Below, piece after piece: positions 8,524 through 17,330 of a stretch of DNA of 64,000 nucleotides. Position 1 is the first letter of the stretch; each line of letters starts with the position of its first letter. The position numbers and the translations under genes are program-made. The stretch comes from RGIG4140 sp045638265 (lineage in GTDB: Bacteria; Pseudomonadota; Alphaproteobacteria; CAAHEQ01; UBA3637): positions 1-64,000 of the forward strand of contig JAZUBA010000063.1 in NCBI GenBank assembly GCA_045638265.1. Direction: 5' to 3'. The notes below the pieces were generated by a model. The model saw nothing but the letters and a program-made list of their open reading frames with translations, did no database searches and was not told the DNA's origin.

Positions 8524-9894
8524 TTGTAAATCATCATTTATCATCATCGGTAAAAGTGTTTGTCCATTACCGTTAATTATTTTTTGCGGTTGTGTTAAAC
8601 GCAGTAACTGTGCCAAATCATCATTACTCATTTCAGGATTTTGCGCATATTCACAAAATACATCTCGTACTATCGGAAAAGTGCTGTTTCGAGCATAATC
8701 ACAAACAGTTAAACCGACTTTATTCGGCAGTTTTAAATCAATCCCACGCTGCAACAAAACACGCATCATCCGTAATTTATTGGCTTTAATCGCATTATAA
8801 AAAACTGTATTACCTACTTTATCCCTATGATTAATATCAGCACCGTTTTCCAATAAAAAAAGAATTTTTGGCTTTAAAAAATACTGTCCGACAAACCATA
8901 ATGGTGTTTGACCCATTACATCTTCCGCATTGACATCTGCACCAGCTTTTATCAATAACTGTGTAATAGTTAAATCGGTTGTTTTAAATATTTTATGTAA
9001 TGCCGTTTGCCCTAATTTATCCCGCTGATTCGGATAAGCACCTTGCTCCAATAAAAAACGGACCATCGCCGCATTATTGCAAAGACAGGATTCCATTAAT
9101 AACGTTTCTCCCGTATCTACACGACAACTTTCCGGTGTAATACCATAATTTCTTTTCTTGTCCAATAAAACAGCCAACAAATCCAATTTACACCAATGAA
9201 TAGCTGAAAATGCTAAATTCAGCAGAGCATTTGGCTTATCTTTCAATTTATTAACAAAACGACTAACTGCTTGATTTGTCATATAATGCAAGCCACTTAC
9301 CGAATCTGTTTTAATCGGTTTTGTATTCAACAAACTATATCTGGATAAAGCAGAACGGATATATGTTGGTGAACAAAAAGGAATATCTTTTTCTTCTAAA
9401 ATATGATTTTTCGGATGGGGTAACTCTAAAAATAATTGTCCTGCATCATGCAATTTCAAATACATCGGTTTACGAACCGTTTTCAAAATTTCATCTAAAA
9501 AATAATGGTGCAGCCTATCATGTAATTTTCTAGGCATTAAATATAGATTATCCGGATTATTCGTACCCCCTAAAACGATTGGAAAAAAATGATGAATATT
9601 CCATTTATCTTCGTTTTCATTTAATTCTGCAACCACCGTCGGTGTCATCTTTCCTGATTCAATCCAGCGCCGAATGGCTTTTTTCCCAATTTTTTCATAT
9701 TCTTTTCGAACAGCAATGTTTCGTTCATACTTATAATTAGCAGATTCATGTACAACTTGCCTGACTGAGCGAGAAAATTCTTCTCTCATAACGGGATCTA
9801 GTTCTATTTTATGTTTTTTTGTCGGTGTATAAGGAGAAACATCATCAAAGTACAAAACAATATTGCCGTTTTCATCCTCATAATCCCGTAACAT
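8509..9894 (-). CDS. HNH nuclease-ankyrin repeat protein (paralogue 1)
   Basis: This is a 461-residue protein without a signal peptide. The N-terminus 'MLRDYEDENGNIVLYFDDV' is identical to that of the upstream paralogue. Residues ~99-135 hold an HNH motif (His101-His102 in 'NIHHFFPIVLGG', then 'NPDNLYLM' and 'LHDRLHHYF'). From about residue 245 there are five to six ankyrin repeats ('ETLLMESCLCNNAAMVRFLLEQGA', 'GQTALHKIF', 'GQTPLWFV', 'GNTVFYNA'). Ankyrin repeats bind proteins; the HNH part suggests a nuclease steered or restrained by that partner. It follows the paralogue by 11 nt with AGGGAG as ribosome site, so the two form one operon. The function is unknown; an effector or toxin is possible. 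Confidence 0.75.
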   Translation of the reverse strand: MLRDYEDENGNIVLYFDDVSPYTPTKKHKIELDPVMREEFSRSVRQVVHESANYKYERNIAVRKEYEKIGKKAIRRWIESGKMTPTVVAELNENEDKWNIHHFFPIVLGGTNNPDNLYLMPRKLHDRLHHYFLDEILKTVRKPMYLKLHDAGQLFLELPHPKNHILEEKDIPFCSPTYIRSALSRYSLLNTKPIKTDSVSGLHYMTNQAVSRFVNKLKDKPNALLNLAFSAIHWCKLDLLAVLLDKKRNYGITPESCRVDTGETLLMESCLCNNAAMVRFLLEQGAYPNQRDKLGQTALHKIFKTTDLTITQLLIKAGADVNAEDVMGQTPLWFVGQYFLKPKILFLLENGADINHRDKVGNTVFYNAIKANKLRMMRVLLQRGIDLKLPNKVGLTVCDYARNSTFPIVRDVFCEYAQNPEMSNDDLAQLLRLTQPQKIINGNGQTLLPMMINDDLQKIRS

Positions 9895-9905
9895 AACTTA
9901 ACTCC

Positions 9906-11258
9906 CTAATCACGTTCTCCGAAATCCAACAATCCTGCCTTTTTCTTAGCCATACACTCTTTGGCATATTTAATCAAGACTTTATTTTGATTTAAATGAT
10001 ATTGCCGACCTTTAAATCGTTTTGTTTCCAATCTTTTTTTCACATATTCAAAAGCAGTCCAACCTTGATTATTTTGAATTTTTGTATCAATTCCATGTGC
10101 AATGAGAGCATAAATCATCCCCGAACGTTGATATTTAAAAGCTCTAAATAAAGCCGTATTACCATCTTTTGACTGATGATTAATATCTGCTCCGTTTTGA
10201 ATTAAAACCTTAGCTTTCGGCCAAGGCAAACAACTACCTAAATAAAATAAAGGTGTCCTGCCATATTTATCTTGTGTATTAGCACAACCACCGGCTTTAA
10301 TTAACTGCTCAACAATATACGGACGTACATTTTCAATATAATGTAAAGCGACTTTTCCAGCTGAATCAGTTTGTTGTGGATTAGCTCCTTTTTCCAATAA
10401 ATAACAAATCATTTCCGGATGAACTCGTGACTGCTCACTACATTCTTCACAGGCAATCATTAATAAAGTTTGACCTCTTTCAGAATGCAACATATCAACT
10501 GTCAAACCATATGAAAGGGTATTGTCAATAATTCTTTTAAATCGTTCTAAATCCCCATTTTCTATGGCTTCAATAGCTTTTTTTGTTAAAATATGCTTTA
10601 TCTTACGCCCTTTAATAAGACGCTTACTATAAGCTGGTACAGATAACGGTGATAATGGCGTTTTTCGTGTTCCATTATCTAAAAACAGTTCAGGCTCTGC
10701 TTTTAATTCCGGATATTTTGATAAAACAGATTTATCTGTCTGTTGATAAGTAAAATCCAAATTATGTACATCCAACAAATGTGTTTCAGGAATCGGCAAT
10801 TCTAAATATAATCGCCCCTCATCATGAATTTTAAGATATTCCGGTTTACGCAAATGATAATTCACAGATGCCAAAAAAAACTGATGCAAGCGAACATGAA
10901 CATCTTTTTCAATTAAATAGATATTATCTGGTGTATTTTTTCCGCCTAATGAAATCGGAAAATAGTGATGTAAATTTTGTTTACCATCAATAACATCTTT
11001 CCATAATTTTTTTGATATACCCCCTTGTTCCATCCACTTCCAAATTTGAGGACGAACAACTTTTTTAAATTGTTCCCGAACGGCAATATTACGTGTATAT
11101 GTTGCCTGATCTTCTTCCTCAATCCATTTACCGGAAGCATAATCATTTCGCATATTCGGATCTAATTCTATTTTATATTTTCTTGTTTGTACATCTGGGG
11201 GAACATCATCAAAATATAAAACAATATTACCGTTTTCATCTTCATAATCTCGTAACAT
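9906..11258 (-). CDS. HNH nuclease-ankyrin repeat protein (paralogue 2)
   Basis: This 450-residue protein has the same plan as the downstream gene: the same 19 N-terminal residues, an HNH core near His97-His98 ('NLHHYFPISLGGKN' with 'PDNIYLIEKDVHVRLHQFF'), then ankyrin repeats from about residue 255 to 420 ('QTLLMIACEE', 'GKVALHYIE', 'GRTPLFYLG', 'GNTALFRAF'). The two copies are clearly diverged in the middle, so the duplication is not recent. AAGGAGA lies five bases before the ATG. The first gene of the pair, it is divergent from the polymerase gene. No signal peptide or immunity-like neighbour is seen. Confidence 0.75.
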   Translation of the reverse strand: MLRDYEDENGNIVLYFDDVPPDVQTRKYKIELDPNMRNDYASGKWIEEEDQATYTRNIAVREQFKKVVRPQIWKWMEQGGISKKLWKDVIDGKQNLHHYFPISLGGKNTPDNIYLIEKDVHVRLHQFFLASVNYHLRKPEYLKIHDEGRLYLELPIPETHLLDVHNLDFTYQQTDKSVLSKYPELKAEPELFLDNGTRKTPLSPLSVPAYSKRLIKGRKIKHILTKKAIEAIENGDLERFKRIIDNTLSYGLTVDMLHSERGQTLLMIACEECSEQSRVHPEMICYLLEKGANPQQTDSAGKVALHYIENVRPYIVEQLIKAGGCANTQDKYGRTPLFYLGSCLPWPKAKVLIQNGADINHQSKDGNTALFRAFKYQRSGMIYALIAHGIDTKIQNNQGWTAFEYVKKRLETKRFKGRQYHLNQNKVLIKYAKECMAKKKAGLLDFGERD

Positions 11259-11355
11259 CTGCTCTCCTTATTTATATTTTTAAAAGTTTAACATACAACC
11301 CTCTATTTGTCAACTTTTTATTAAAAATATGCAAAATTTTATTCGTTTGTTTAAC

Positions 11356-11384
11356 TTGACAAATGATAACAAATCTGATAAAGA
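11356..11384 (+). promoter_or_regulatory. Promoter of the Y-family polymerase gene
   Basis: TTGACA (11356-11361) and TAAAGA (11379-11384) are spaced 17 bases. The position, 30 nt before the ATG at 11414, rules out the longer reading frame that would begin inside the promoter. No clear LexA-type box is recognised. Confidence 0.7.
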
Positions 11385-11413
11385 GAACAAAGAAAGAACT
11401 AAAAGGATTAAAA

Positions 11414-12583
11414 ATGCGTATTATTGGGTTGGTTGATTGCGATTCTTTTTATGTTTCGTGTGAACGAATAGACAATCCCTCATTAAAAAACAAAGCCGTT
11501 TGTGTTTTAACAGGTGCCGGCAGTCGCAGTATTATTGTCTCTCGTTCCAAAGAAGCTAAAGAACTGGGTATCCCGATGGGTGCCCCGTTATTTCAAGTGG
11601 AACGTAAATTTAAAAATGTGATTTATATCCCCGCCCGCAAACACAGATATACCGAAATATCCCGTTTCGTTATGGATACATTACGCTCTTTTACACCTGA
11701 TATTGAAGTTGTATCCATTGATGAAGCCTATATGGATTTAACAAATCTCAATACAGTTTATCATAAAACATATGGCGAACTGATAACCCATATACGGAAT
11801 ACTGTTCTAGAAAAAACAGGCATTCCTGTATCTATCGGATTATCCACGTCTAAAACATTGGCAAAACTGGCAAGTGACAAAGCAAAAAAACAAGGCGGTA
11901 TTTTTGCTGTTTCACCAAAACGCATTCAAGAACTTATTGGAGAAACAGAAGTGGATGCCATTTGCGGTATCGGCAAACAATCTACCAAAAAACTCAAACG
12001 AAACGGCATTTTTAATATCAATGATTTTATCGCCTCTTCTGATTCGTTTATTCGCCAAATACTTGGAAAAAACGGACTGATTTTAAAGCATGAACTTAAC
12101 GGCGCAACCATTTCTCTTGTCAACTCAAAGGAAGAACCGCCTCAATCCATTCAAGACACATCAACCTTCCCCGATTTTACAACAGATAAAAATATGCTCA
12201 CTTATTATTTAAAAAAACACATCAAACAAGCTACTCAAAAATTACGAGAATGGAATGGTTTTTGCCAATCAGTTCATATTCTTATCAGAACAAAAGATTT
12301 TAAAACATTTCATGAGTGGAAAAAATGTACATTTCCAACAAACAGCGAGCGTACTGTTTTAAAAATTGCTATTGAATTATTTGAAACCACATATCAACAA
12401 AACATTCTTTATCGCAGTATCGGCATTGAATTATCCGATTTAACATACGAAAAACCGGCACAAGCAGATTTATTTGAAAAACACAACTTTGAAACAGATA
12501 CACTTGATTTAACCATTGACACATTAGAAAAACGATTTGGAAACAACATTATTTCAAAAGGATTTAATGTTATAAAAAGATAA
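11414..12583 (+). CDS. Y-family DNA polymerase (UmuC/DinB-like)
   Basis: This is a 389-residue translesion polymerase. The palm begins with 'RIIGLVDCDSFYVSCERI' (metal-binding Asp), followed by 'SRSKEAKELGIPMGAPLF', which is closest to UmuC, and the catalytic 'VVSIDEAYMDLT'. A helix-hairpin-helix stretch ('AICGIGKQSTKKLKRNGI') and the little-finger domain complete the protein. Such polymerases copy damaged DNA with low fidelity. The start is set by AAAGGATT and the promoter just upstream. UmuC is normally ~420 residues and partnered by UmuD; no umuD is seen here, so the enzyme may act alone like DinB. Confidence 0.9.
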   Translation: MRIIGLVDCDSFYVSCERIDNPSLKNKAVCVLTGAGSRSIIVSRSKEAKELGIPMGAPLFQVERKFKNVIYIPARKHRYTEISRFVMDTLRSFTPDIEVVSIDEAYMDLTNLNTVYHKTYGELITHIRNTVLEKTGIPVSIGLSTSKTLAKLASDKAKKQGGIFAVSPKRIQELIGETEVDAICGIGKQSTKKLKRNGIFNINDFIASSDSFIRQILGKNGLILKHELNGATISLVNSKEEPPQSIQDTSTFPDFTTDKNMLTYYLKKHIKQATQKLREWNGFCQSVHILIRTKDFKTFHEWKKCTFPTNSERTVLKIAIELFETTYQQNILYRSIGIELSDLTYEKPAQADLFEKHNFETDTLDLTIDTLEKRFGNNIISKGFNVIKR

Positions 12584-12602
12584 TTTATTCAATAAAAACT
12601 CC

Positions 12603-12632
12603 TTGACTTTTAAACAAGATTATGCTTTTATA
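12603..12632 (+). promoter_or_regulatory. Promoter of pal
   Basis: TTGACT (12603-12608) and TTTATA (12627-12632) are spaced 18 bases, about 65 nt before the pal ATG. The leader contains a loose GGA-ATGC...GC-TCC inverted repeat before a T run (12653-12670) that could act as an attenuator; this is weak. Confidence 0.5.
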
Positions 12633-12696
12633 CCCCCGAACAAAGGAATGCTTTAATTGCTCCTTTTTTAGATAGAAAAACCATCAGGAGAAAAAA

Positions 12697-13191
12697 ATGT
12701 TAAAAAAATTATTTGCAATTTTCTGCACAGTATCTTTATTAAGCGCTTGTGCTTCACAAAAAGACGGTGCTGATTTATACGGCAACGGTAATGGCGGTTG
12801 GAACGATGATGTTAATATCAGCGATTTACAAGGAACAGAAAACACAGAAAAATTCCGTTCTGAAACACCAGCTGTTGTTTACTTCAAATTAGACAGCTCT
12901 GATTTAACTGTTGAAGGTCGTGAAAATTTAGCTGCTCAAGCAAAATGGTTGGCTGAAAACCCACGCGTATTGGTTGTACTTGAAGGTCGTTGCGACGAAC
13001 GTGGTACACGTGAATACAACTTAGCATTAGGTGAACGTCGTGCTATGGCTGCTCGTAACTACTTAATGGCTCAAGGTGTTTCTGCTGATCGTATTCGTAT
13101 CATTTCTTATGGTAAAGAAAAACCGGTTGTATTTGGTTCATCAGAAGATGCTTGGTCTCAAAACCGTAGCTCAACAACAGTTGCTTATTAA
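12697..13191 (+). CDS. pal: Peptidoglycan-associated lipoprotein Pal
   Basis: This is a 164-residue outer-membrane lipoprotein: signal peptide with lipobox 'LLSAC' (Cys18 lipidated), a short Gly/Asp-rich linker, then an OmpA-type peptidoglycan-binding domain (residues ~60-164) with 'VYFKLDSSDLT', 'LEGRCDERGTREYNLALGERRA' and 'ISYGKEKPV'. Pal ties the outer membrane to peptidoglycan with the Tol system during division. The length is as usual for the family. It stands alone here, without tolB or ybgF, under its own promoter and terminator. Codon use is more biased (GGT, CGT) than in the neighbours, fitting high expression. The final 'NRSSTTVAY' replaces the common 'NRR' motif. Confidence 0.95.
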   Translation: MLKKLFAIFCTVSLLSACASQKDGADLYGNGNGGWNDDVNISDLQGTENTEKFRSETPAVVYFKLDSSDLTVEGRENLAAQAKWLAENPRVLVVLEGRCDERGTREYNLALGERRAMAARNYLMAQGVSADRIRIISYGKEKPVVFGSSEDAWSQNRSSTTVAY

Positions 13192-13212
13192 TCAGCAAGT
13201 GTATTAAAATAG

Positions 13213-13242
13213 AAAACCGTCAGATTCGTCTGACGGTTTTTT
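13213..13242. terminator. Bidirectional terminator between pal and the pilus region
   Basis: A perfect 12-bp stem (AAAACCGTCAGA / TCTGACGGTTTT) with a stable TTCG loop. It ends pal on the plus strand and, on the minus strand, the gene that ends at 13289. Confidence 0.9.
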
Positions 13243-13288
13243 CTAACTTATTTTTAAATGTTACTTTTCATATCAATATAATTCCAAA

Positions 13289-16135
13289 TTAACACGTTCT
13301 ATTATTTTGAGACATATCTAAAACTTGTGCATCTTCATTATCTTGAATAGGCATAGAATTATTGGCTAAGACAGACTCTTTTTTTGTTTCTGAAATAAAC
13401 TCCTGTTGATTTGATGCATCATTTAAAGCTCCAAACATGCCTTCAGATTTTTTAGAAACTTCTTTTCCGTTGTTATACGTCTTGTATGTTTTTTTATCCA
13501 AGACCTTTGAATGACCATATTCTACCCACTCTCCATGTTTAGTATAGCTATCACCATTAAAAACACCATACCCCTCTGCAGATAAGAAATATCCATCATG
13601 CCAATCTGTATTCTTTTTAAACTCAAAAACTTTACCCGTATGTGTTTTCGTATCAACAAAACATACTGTTTTACTGTCTCCGTTCCTATGGAATCTCAAT
13701 TGAACTCCATCACTTAAATTTTTAACAACGCGATGTCTAACGCTAGTAATACCTGCATTTATCTCATCTTGTTCAATTGCATCCTTAATATCCTTTTTTA
13801 ATTGTTCTACCACCGTAAATATATCTGCTTCTTTCCCATCACACTTTACACCATACATAGCTTTTAAATCTACAGCACAAACAGAGGGTGTATCACCTCT
13901 TTTTTCAAAACAAGCCAAATTATCTTCATCAAAATCAAAATCACTATGATATGATGTATAATTCGGATAAAAAAGACTATCACTTAAGTCATATCCTTTA
14001 ACTTTGTCTGAAATTTCAATCTTCGTTTGTGTAATTTCAGTTTTCTTTGGCAAATTGTTTTGAGGTTTAGCAGTGTAATCTGTTTTTCTAACTTCTGCTG
14101 GTTTTGCTACAATCGTTTTTTGAGATTGAATGTTTTGTGTGTCACTATTATATACATCAACAATATCAGCAAACAAAATATCAGCCATTGCTTTTTTCGG
14201 ATTACCGATTACATCCACATTATCAATCCGATTTTGATTATAATCAAACTGTATCTCTGTTTGCCCCTTATATGTTTTCCATTTTCCGATTTTAATCTTT
14301 TCTAAATTATTCAAAAAGATTTCACCTGTTTCATGAATGGTTTTGCCATCTGATTTGTAATGTGTTTCAATACCTTTTTTTGTTTGTGAATCCACAATCG
14401 TTGAAGATAAAAGTGTACCATCTTTTCTGTAATCAGCTTCCAGAAAAATATTTGAATTGGATTGAATGACTGATTTAAGGTTTCCTATTTTTTCACCGTT
14501 TTCAGGTTTATAATAGAAATAATTTAAACCATTAATATACATATTGCTAACATAATAATTTAAACCATCAGAATGATACTCAATATTATTTTTTCCATCA
14601 CTATAATATTTCAAATGTCCACTTGGGAAATAAGAAAAACTTTCATTTTCTTTTGGCTTTGACTTTTTAGTTGTCGGAATTTTTAACAACTTTTTACTAA
14701 TTTTATCAAATTGTTCAGATTCTTCATCTATATATTGTATGATTTCTTCTACATTGCCTTGACTCATATCCCTCATTGTAATAGAATTACCGGTTTTTGT
14801 ATCAAAAATGTAATCTAAATTTTTCTTTCCGTAAATCCTAAAACCTTCAGGAAGATTTTCAACTTTATACCGTGTATCTTTTATATTAAATGCTAATTTA
14901 TTATCAATTGCTTTTGCATACAAACCCAAATCAACAACATTGCCTTCACCATCAATTTGATGACCATGTTTCCAAACAAAAGACTCCCAAACATTATTTA
15001 CGGGATCATAAAACTTTTCATTTCCGTTTCTAAATCCATCTTCATTAAAAGAACATTCATACAATATTTTGTCATTTTTAACCAGTTTCTTATGATATCC
15101 ATTACTTGTTTTTTGAACTACAGTCTGTATTTTTGTTTCAGCATCAGTTTTAATACCAACTTCTAATGGTTCAGGTGTTGACGAGAATCCGTATGAATAT
15201 TTTTCATCTGAATTTAATCCTGTTTGAAAATAATTCTTTCCTTTTAAATAAGGGTATTCTGTTTCAAAATATTTTTTTAAAATATCTTTTTGAGAAACCG
15301 CATCATTTCCAACCATATAACTTGCATTTTGATTTTCAGATAAACCAAAAGATTGTGCGTTGTATGTATTTCGCCATTCTCTTTGTGTTTGCGCAACACT
15401 GTGTAGTACATTTATCGCATCTTTATATTGCTGAATAGGAACACCTTGTTTTTCTGCCAAATAAATCATTTCTTCGCCAAAAGGCTGCATTTGCATTAAA
15501 ATGCTTTGACCCATAGCAAGCTTAGTTGCCTCAGCATCTATAAAAACATTATAAGCTTCATTTATATTTGCTCCGTCATTAACAATTTTCATTTTTTCAA
15601 AGTCTTGCTTTGAAATGTTTTTACGGAATTGCTTTATGGCTTTATCTTTTAAGAAAATATAATAAAGATTTTGATTATAAAAATCTCCATTCAAAGCAAA
15701 AGTTTCTGCCTCAATAAGTTTTCTGGCAAGAAACATATCTTGTTTACTTAAAGAATCAGGCATCAAACCCGTTGCATTCTGTTGATCATGAAGCAATTCG
15801 TGGAAAAAAGAAGTTGTATTTTGATCTGAAAATAAATCGTCTATCGCAATAGAATCGGATTCAGATGAATACATACCGGCAGCATCCAAACTATTCATTT
15901 GATTAATGTCATCTTGCGTAAATGTGATTGTTGTCGGATTTTTTTGGTTAATATGTTGTCTGACTAATTTACGAGCCATTACATTTTGTTGAGCTGCCTT
16001 TTTAATATCACCCATCAATCTGGCTTTTTGATTAGCATTTAAATATTTCAAATCAACATAGGTAAAAAATTGACTCCATTCTTTTTCTGTAATCGGATTA
16101 TAGATTGCATACGCTGAATTTTCTTTAAAAATCAT
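13289..16135 (-). CDS. Large HExxH metallopeptidase-like protein with YwqK/MORN-like repeats
   Basis: This is a 948-residue protein with no signal peptide. Its N-terminal ~280 residues hold 'SFFHELLHDQQ' (His112, Glu113, His116), a zinc metallopeptidase motif, with a possible third ligand in 'LIEAETFALNG' some 30 residues on; it resembles the putative metallopeptidase families found in bacterial effectors. From about residue 340 to 640 there are repeated short strands ('GYHKKLVKNDKILYECSFNEDG', 'SGHLKYYSDGKNNIEYHSDG') like YwqK/MORN toxin-associated repeats. The C-terminal third has another such block. It begins 60 nt after pilR ends, with GGAG before the ATG, so it may be the last gene of the pilus operon. 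A secreted or surface substrate is inference. Confidence 0.65.
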   Translation of the reverse strand: MIFKENSAYAIYNPITEKEWSQFFTYVDLKYLNANQKARLMGDIKKAAQQNVMARKLVRQHINQKNPTTITFTQDDINQMNSLDAAGMYSSESDSIAIDDLFSDQNTTSFFHELLHDQQNATGLMPDSLSKQDMFLARKLIEAETFALNGDFYNQNLYYIFLKDKAIKQFRKNISKQDFEKMKIVNDGANINEAYNVFIDAEATKLAMGQSILMQMQPFGEEMIYLAEKQGVPIQQYKDAINVLHSVAQTQREWRNTYNAQSFGLSENQNASYMVGNDAVSQKDILKKYFETEYPYLKGKNYFQTGLNSDEKYSYGFSSTPEPLEVGIKTDAETKIQTVVQKTSNGYHKKLVKNDKILYECSFNEDGFRNGNEKFYDPVNNVWESFVWKHGHQIDGEGNVVDLGLYAKAIDNKLAFNIKDTRYKVENLPEGFRIYGKKNLDYIFDTKTGNSITMRDMSQGNVEEIIQYIDEESEQFDKISKKLLKIPTTKKSKPKENESFSYFPSGHLKYYSDGKNNIEYHSDGLNYYVSNMYINGLNYFYYKPENGEKIGNLKSVIQSNSNIFLEADYRKDGTLLSSTIVDSQTKKGIETHYKSDGKTIHETGEIFLNNLEKIKIGKWKTYKGQTEIQFDYNQNRIDNVDVIGNPKKAMADILFADIVDVYNSDTQNIQSQKTIVAKPAEVRKTDYTAKPQNNLPKKTEITQTKIEISDKVKGYDLSDSLFYPNYTSYHSDFDFDEDNLACFEKRGDTPSVCAVDLKAMYGVKCDGKEADIFTVVEQLKKDIKDAIEQDEINAGITSVRHRVVKNLSDGVQLRFHRNGDSKTVCFVDTKTHTGKVFEFKKNTDWHDGYFLSAEGYGVFNGDSYTKHGEWVEYGHSKVLDKKTYKTYNNGKEVSKKSEGMFGALNDASNQQEFISETKKESVLANNSMPIQDNEDAQVLDMSQNNRTC

Positions 16136-16195
16136 ACCATCATCTCCAACAAAAATATATGTGTCTTTTTTTTAAACAAGGATGATTAAAAAGTC

Positions 16196-17314
16196 TTAAC
16201 GACCACCACCCAAGCCCATGCCGTTAACCATCTGTTCTTGCATATCAAAGGTACCCATAACAGCCCAAGCAACAATACCGGCAATCATAAGAATAGCCAA
16301 ACCGTTTAATGCCGCTGCTTTTTTCTGAACATCTTTAACAGAATCTTCCAACCAGTCTTCTGAAAGACGCGTTAATGCTTCGGAGAAGTTATCCAATTCA
16401 GCATAAATACGCAAATCACCGACAACTTCTTCATCAGGGAAAGCTAATCTTGTTTTATACAAAGCATCCCCTAAGTTATCACCGTTATTAACATACGTTA
16501 AAGCTTTATCAATACGATACAACAAATAAGGATTGGCATCAGAACGCAAGGAACGTAAAGCTTTTGAAACCGGCGTACCGGCACGAACCAATGCCGACAA
16601 TGACAACAACCAACCAACACCGATAAAAATGCGATAAATTGACCATGGTGCAAATTTATCGGCAATAGCACGTGATTCTTTCGTCCATCTCGGAAATGTT
16701 AAACAAATTAAAATAACGATTGTCGGCAAGGTTAAAAAGAGAGGATATGGATTTTCACGCACAAAATTAGACAAACTAACCAATGATTTAGCGGTTCCTT
16801 CCCATTGTAAATTCGGAACAGCATCAACCATCGGCGGAACCATGAATGCACCAACCCCGTAAATAAGAAAAATAACCATAAGCATAAGGAATAAAGGATA
16901 AGAAACCGCAGCAAAAACAGGTTCTTTCATCCGTTTAATACCTTCTACAACCTTAATGGTATTATCTAATGCCTCTTCCAAGTTAGAAACGTCACCGACT
17001 GACAACATCAAAATTTCCGTTGACGGAGCCCAACCACGCAAAGCAACTGAAAATGTATCACCGTTACGAATTTGTTGCATCCAACACGTAACAGCAACTG
17101 CCATGGTTTCCGTAGGTTTCCGACCATCTTTGGAATAAATTTGATACATACGTTCCAATGCATCCATCAATGAAAATCGGTTCCGTAACAAAGCTTTTAG
17201 TTTATAATAAAAAGCCAAGCGGTCCGAAGTATATAAACGTACCATAAATTTTGAAAAAAATATGTCTCCCGGATTTACCGTACCAGGTTGTACATTTTTT
17301 GATGTGTCTGCCAT
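16196..17314 (-). CDS. pilR: Type IVb pilus inner-membrane platform protein PilR
   Basis: This is a 372-residue polytopic protein of the GspF/PilC/TcpE family, closest in setting to R64 PilR. It shows two cytoplasmic helical domains (residues ~30-130 and ~235-340) separated by membrane segments near 140-170 and 195-215, with a last one at 345-368. The platform protein sits in the inner membrane and couples the ATPase to pilin insertion and extraction. The length is near the family's usual ~370-400. It follows pilQ by 16 nt, as in R64-type loci. Confidence 0.88.
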   Translation of the reverse strand: MADTSKNVQPGTVNPGDIFFSKFMVRLYTSDRLAFYYKLKALLRNRFSLMDALERMYQIYSKDGRKPTETMAVAVTCWMQQIRNGDTFSVALRGWAPSTEILMLSVGDVSNLEEALDNTIKVVEGIKRMKEPVFAAVSYPLFLMLMVIFLIYGVGAFMVPPMVDAVPNLQWEGTAKSLVSLSNFVRENPYPLFLTLPTIVILICLTFPRWTKESRAIADKFAPWSIYRIFIGVGWLLSLSALVRAGTPVSKALRSLRSDANPYLLYRIDKALTYVNNGDNLGDALYKTRLAFPDEEVVGDLRIYAELDNFSEALTRLSEDWLEDSVKDVQKKAAALNGLAILMIAGIVAWAVMGTFDMQEQMVNGMGLGGGR

Positions 17315-17330
17315 TTGAACTCCTCTTTTT

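Noticed and set aside
12653..12670. Terminator or riboswitch in the pal leader
   Set aside because: The inverted repeat is short and interrupted; it was noted with the promoter but is too weak to list as a feature.
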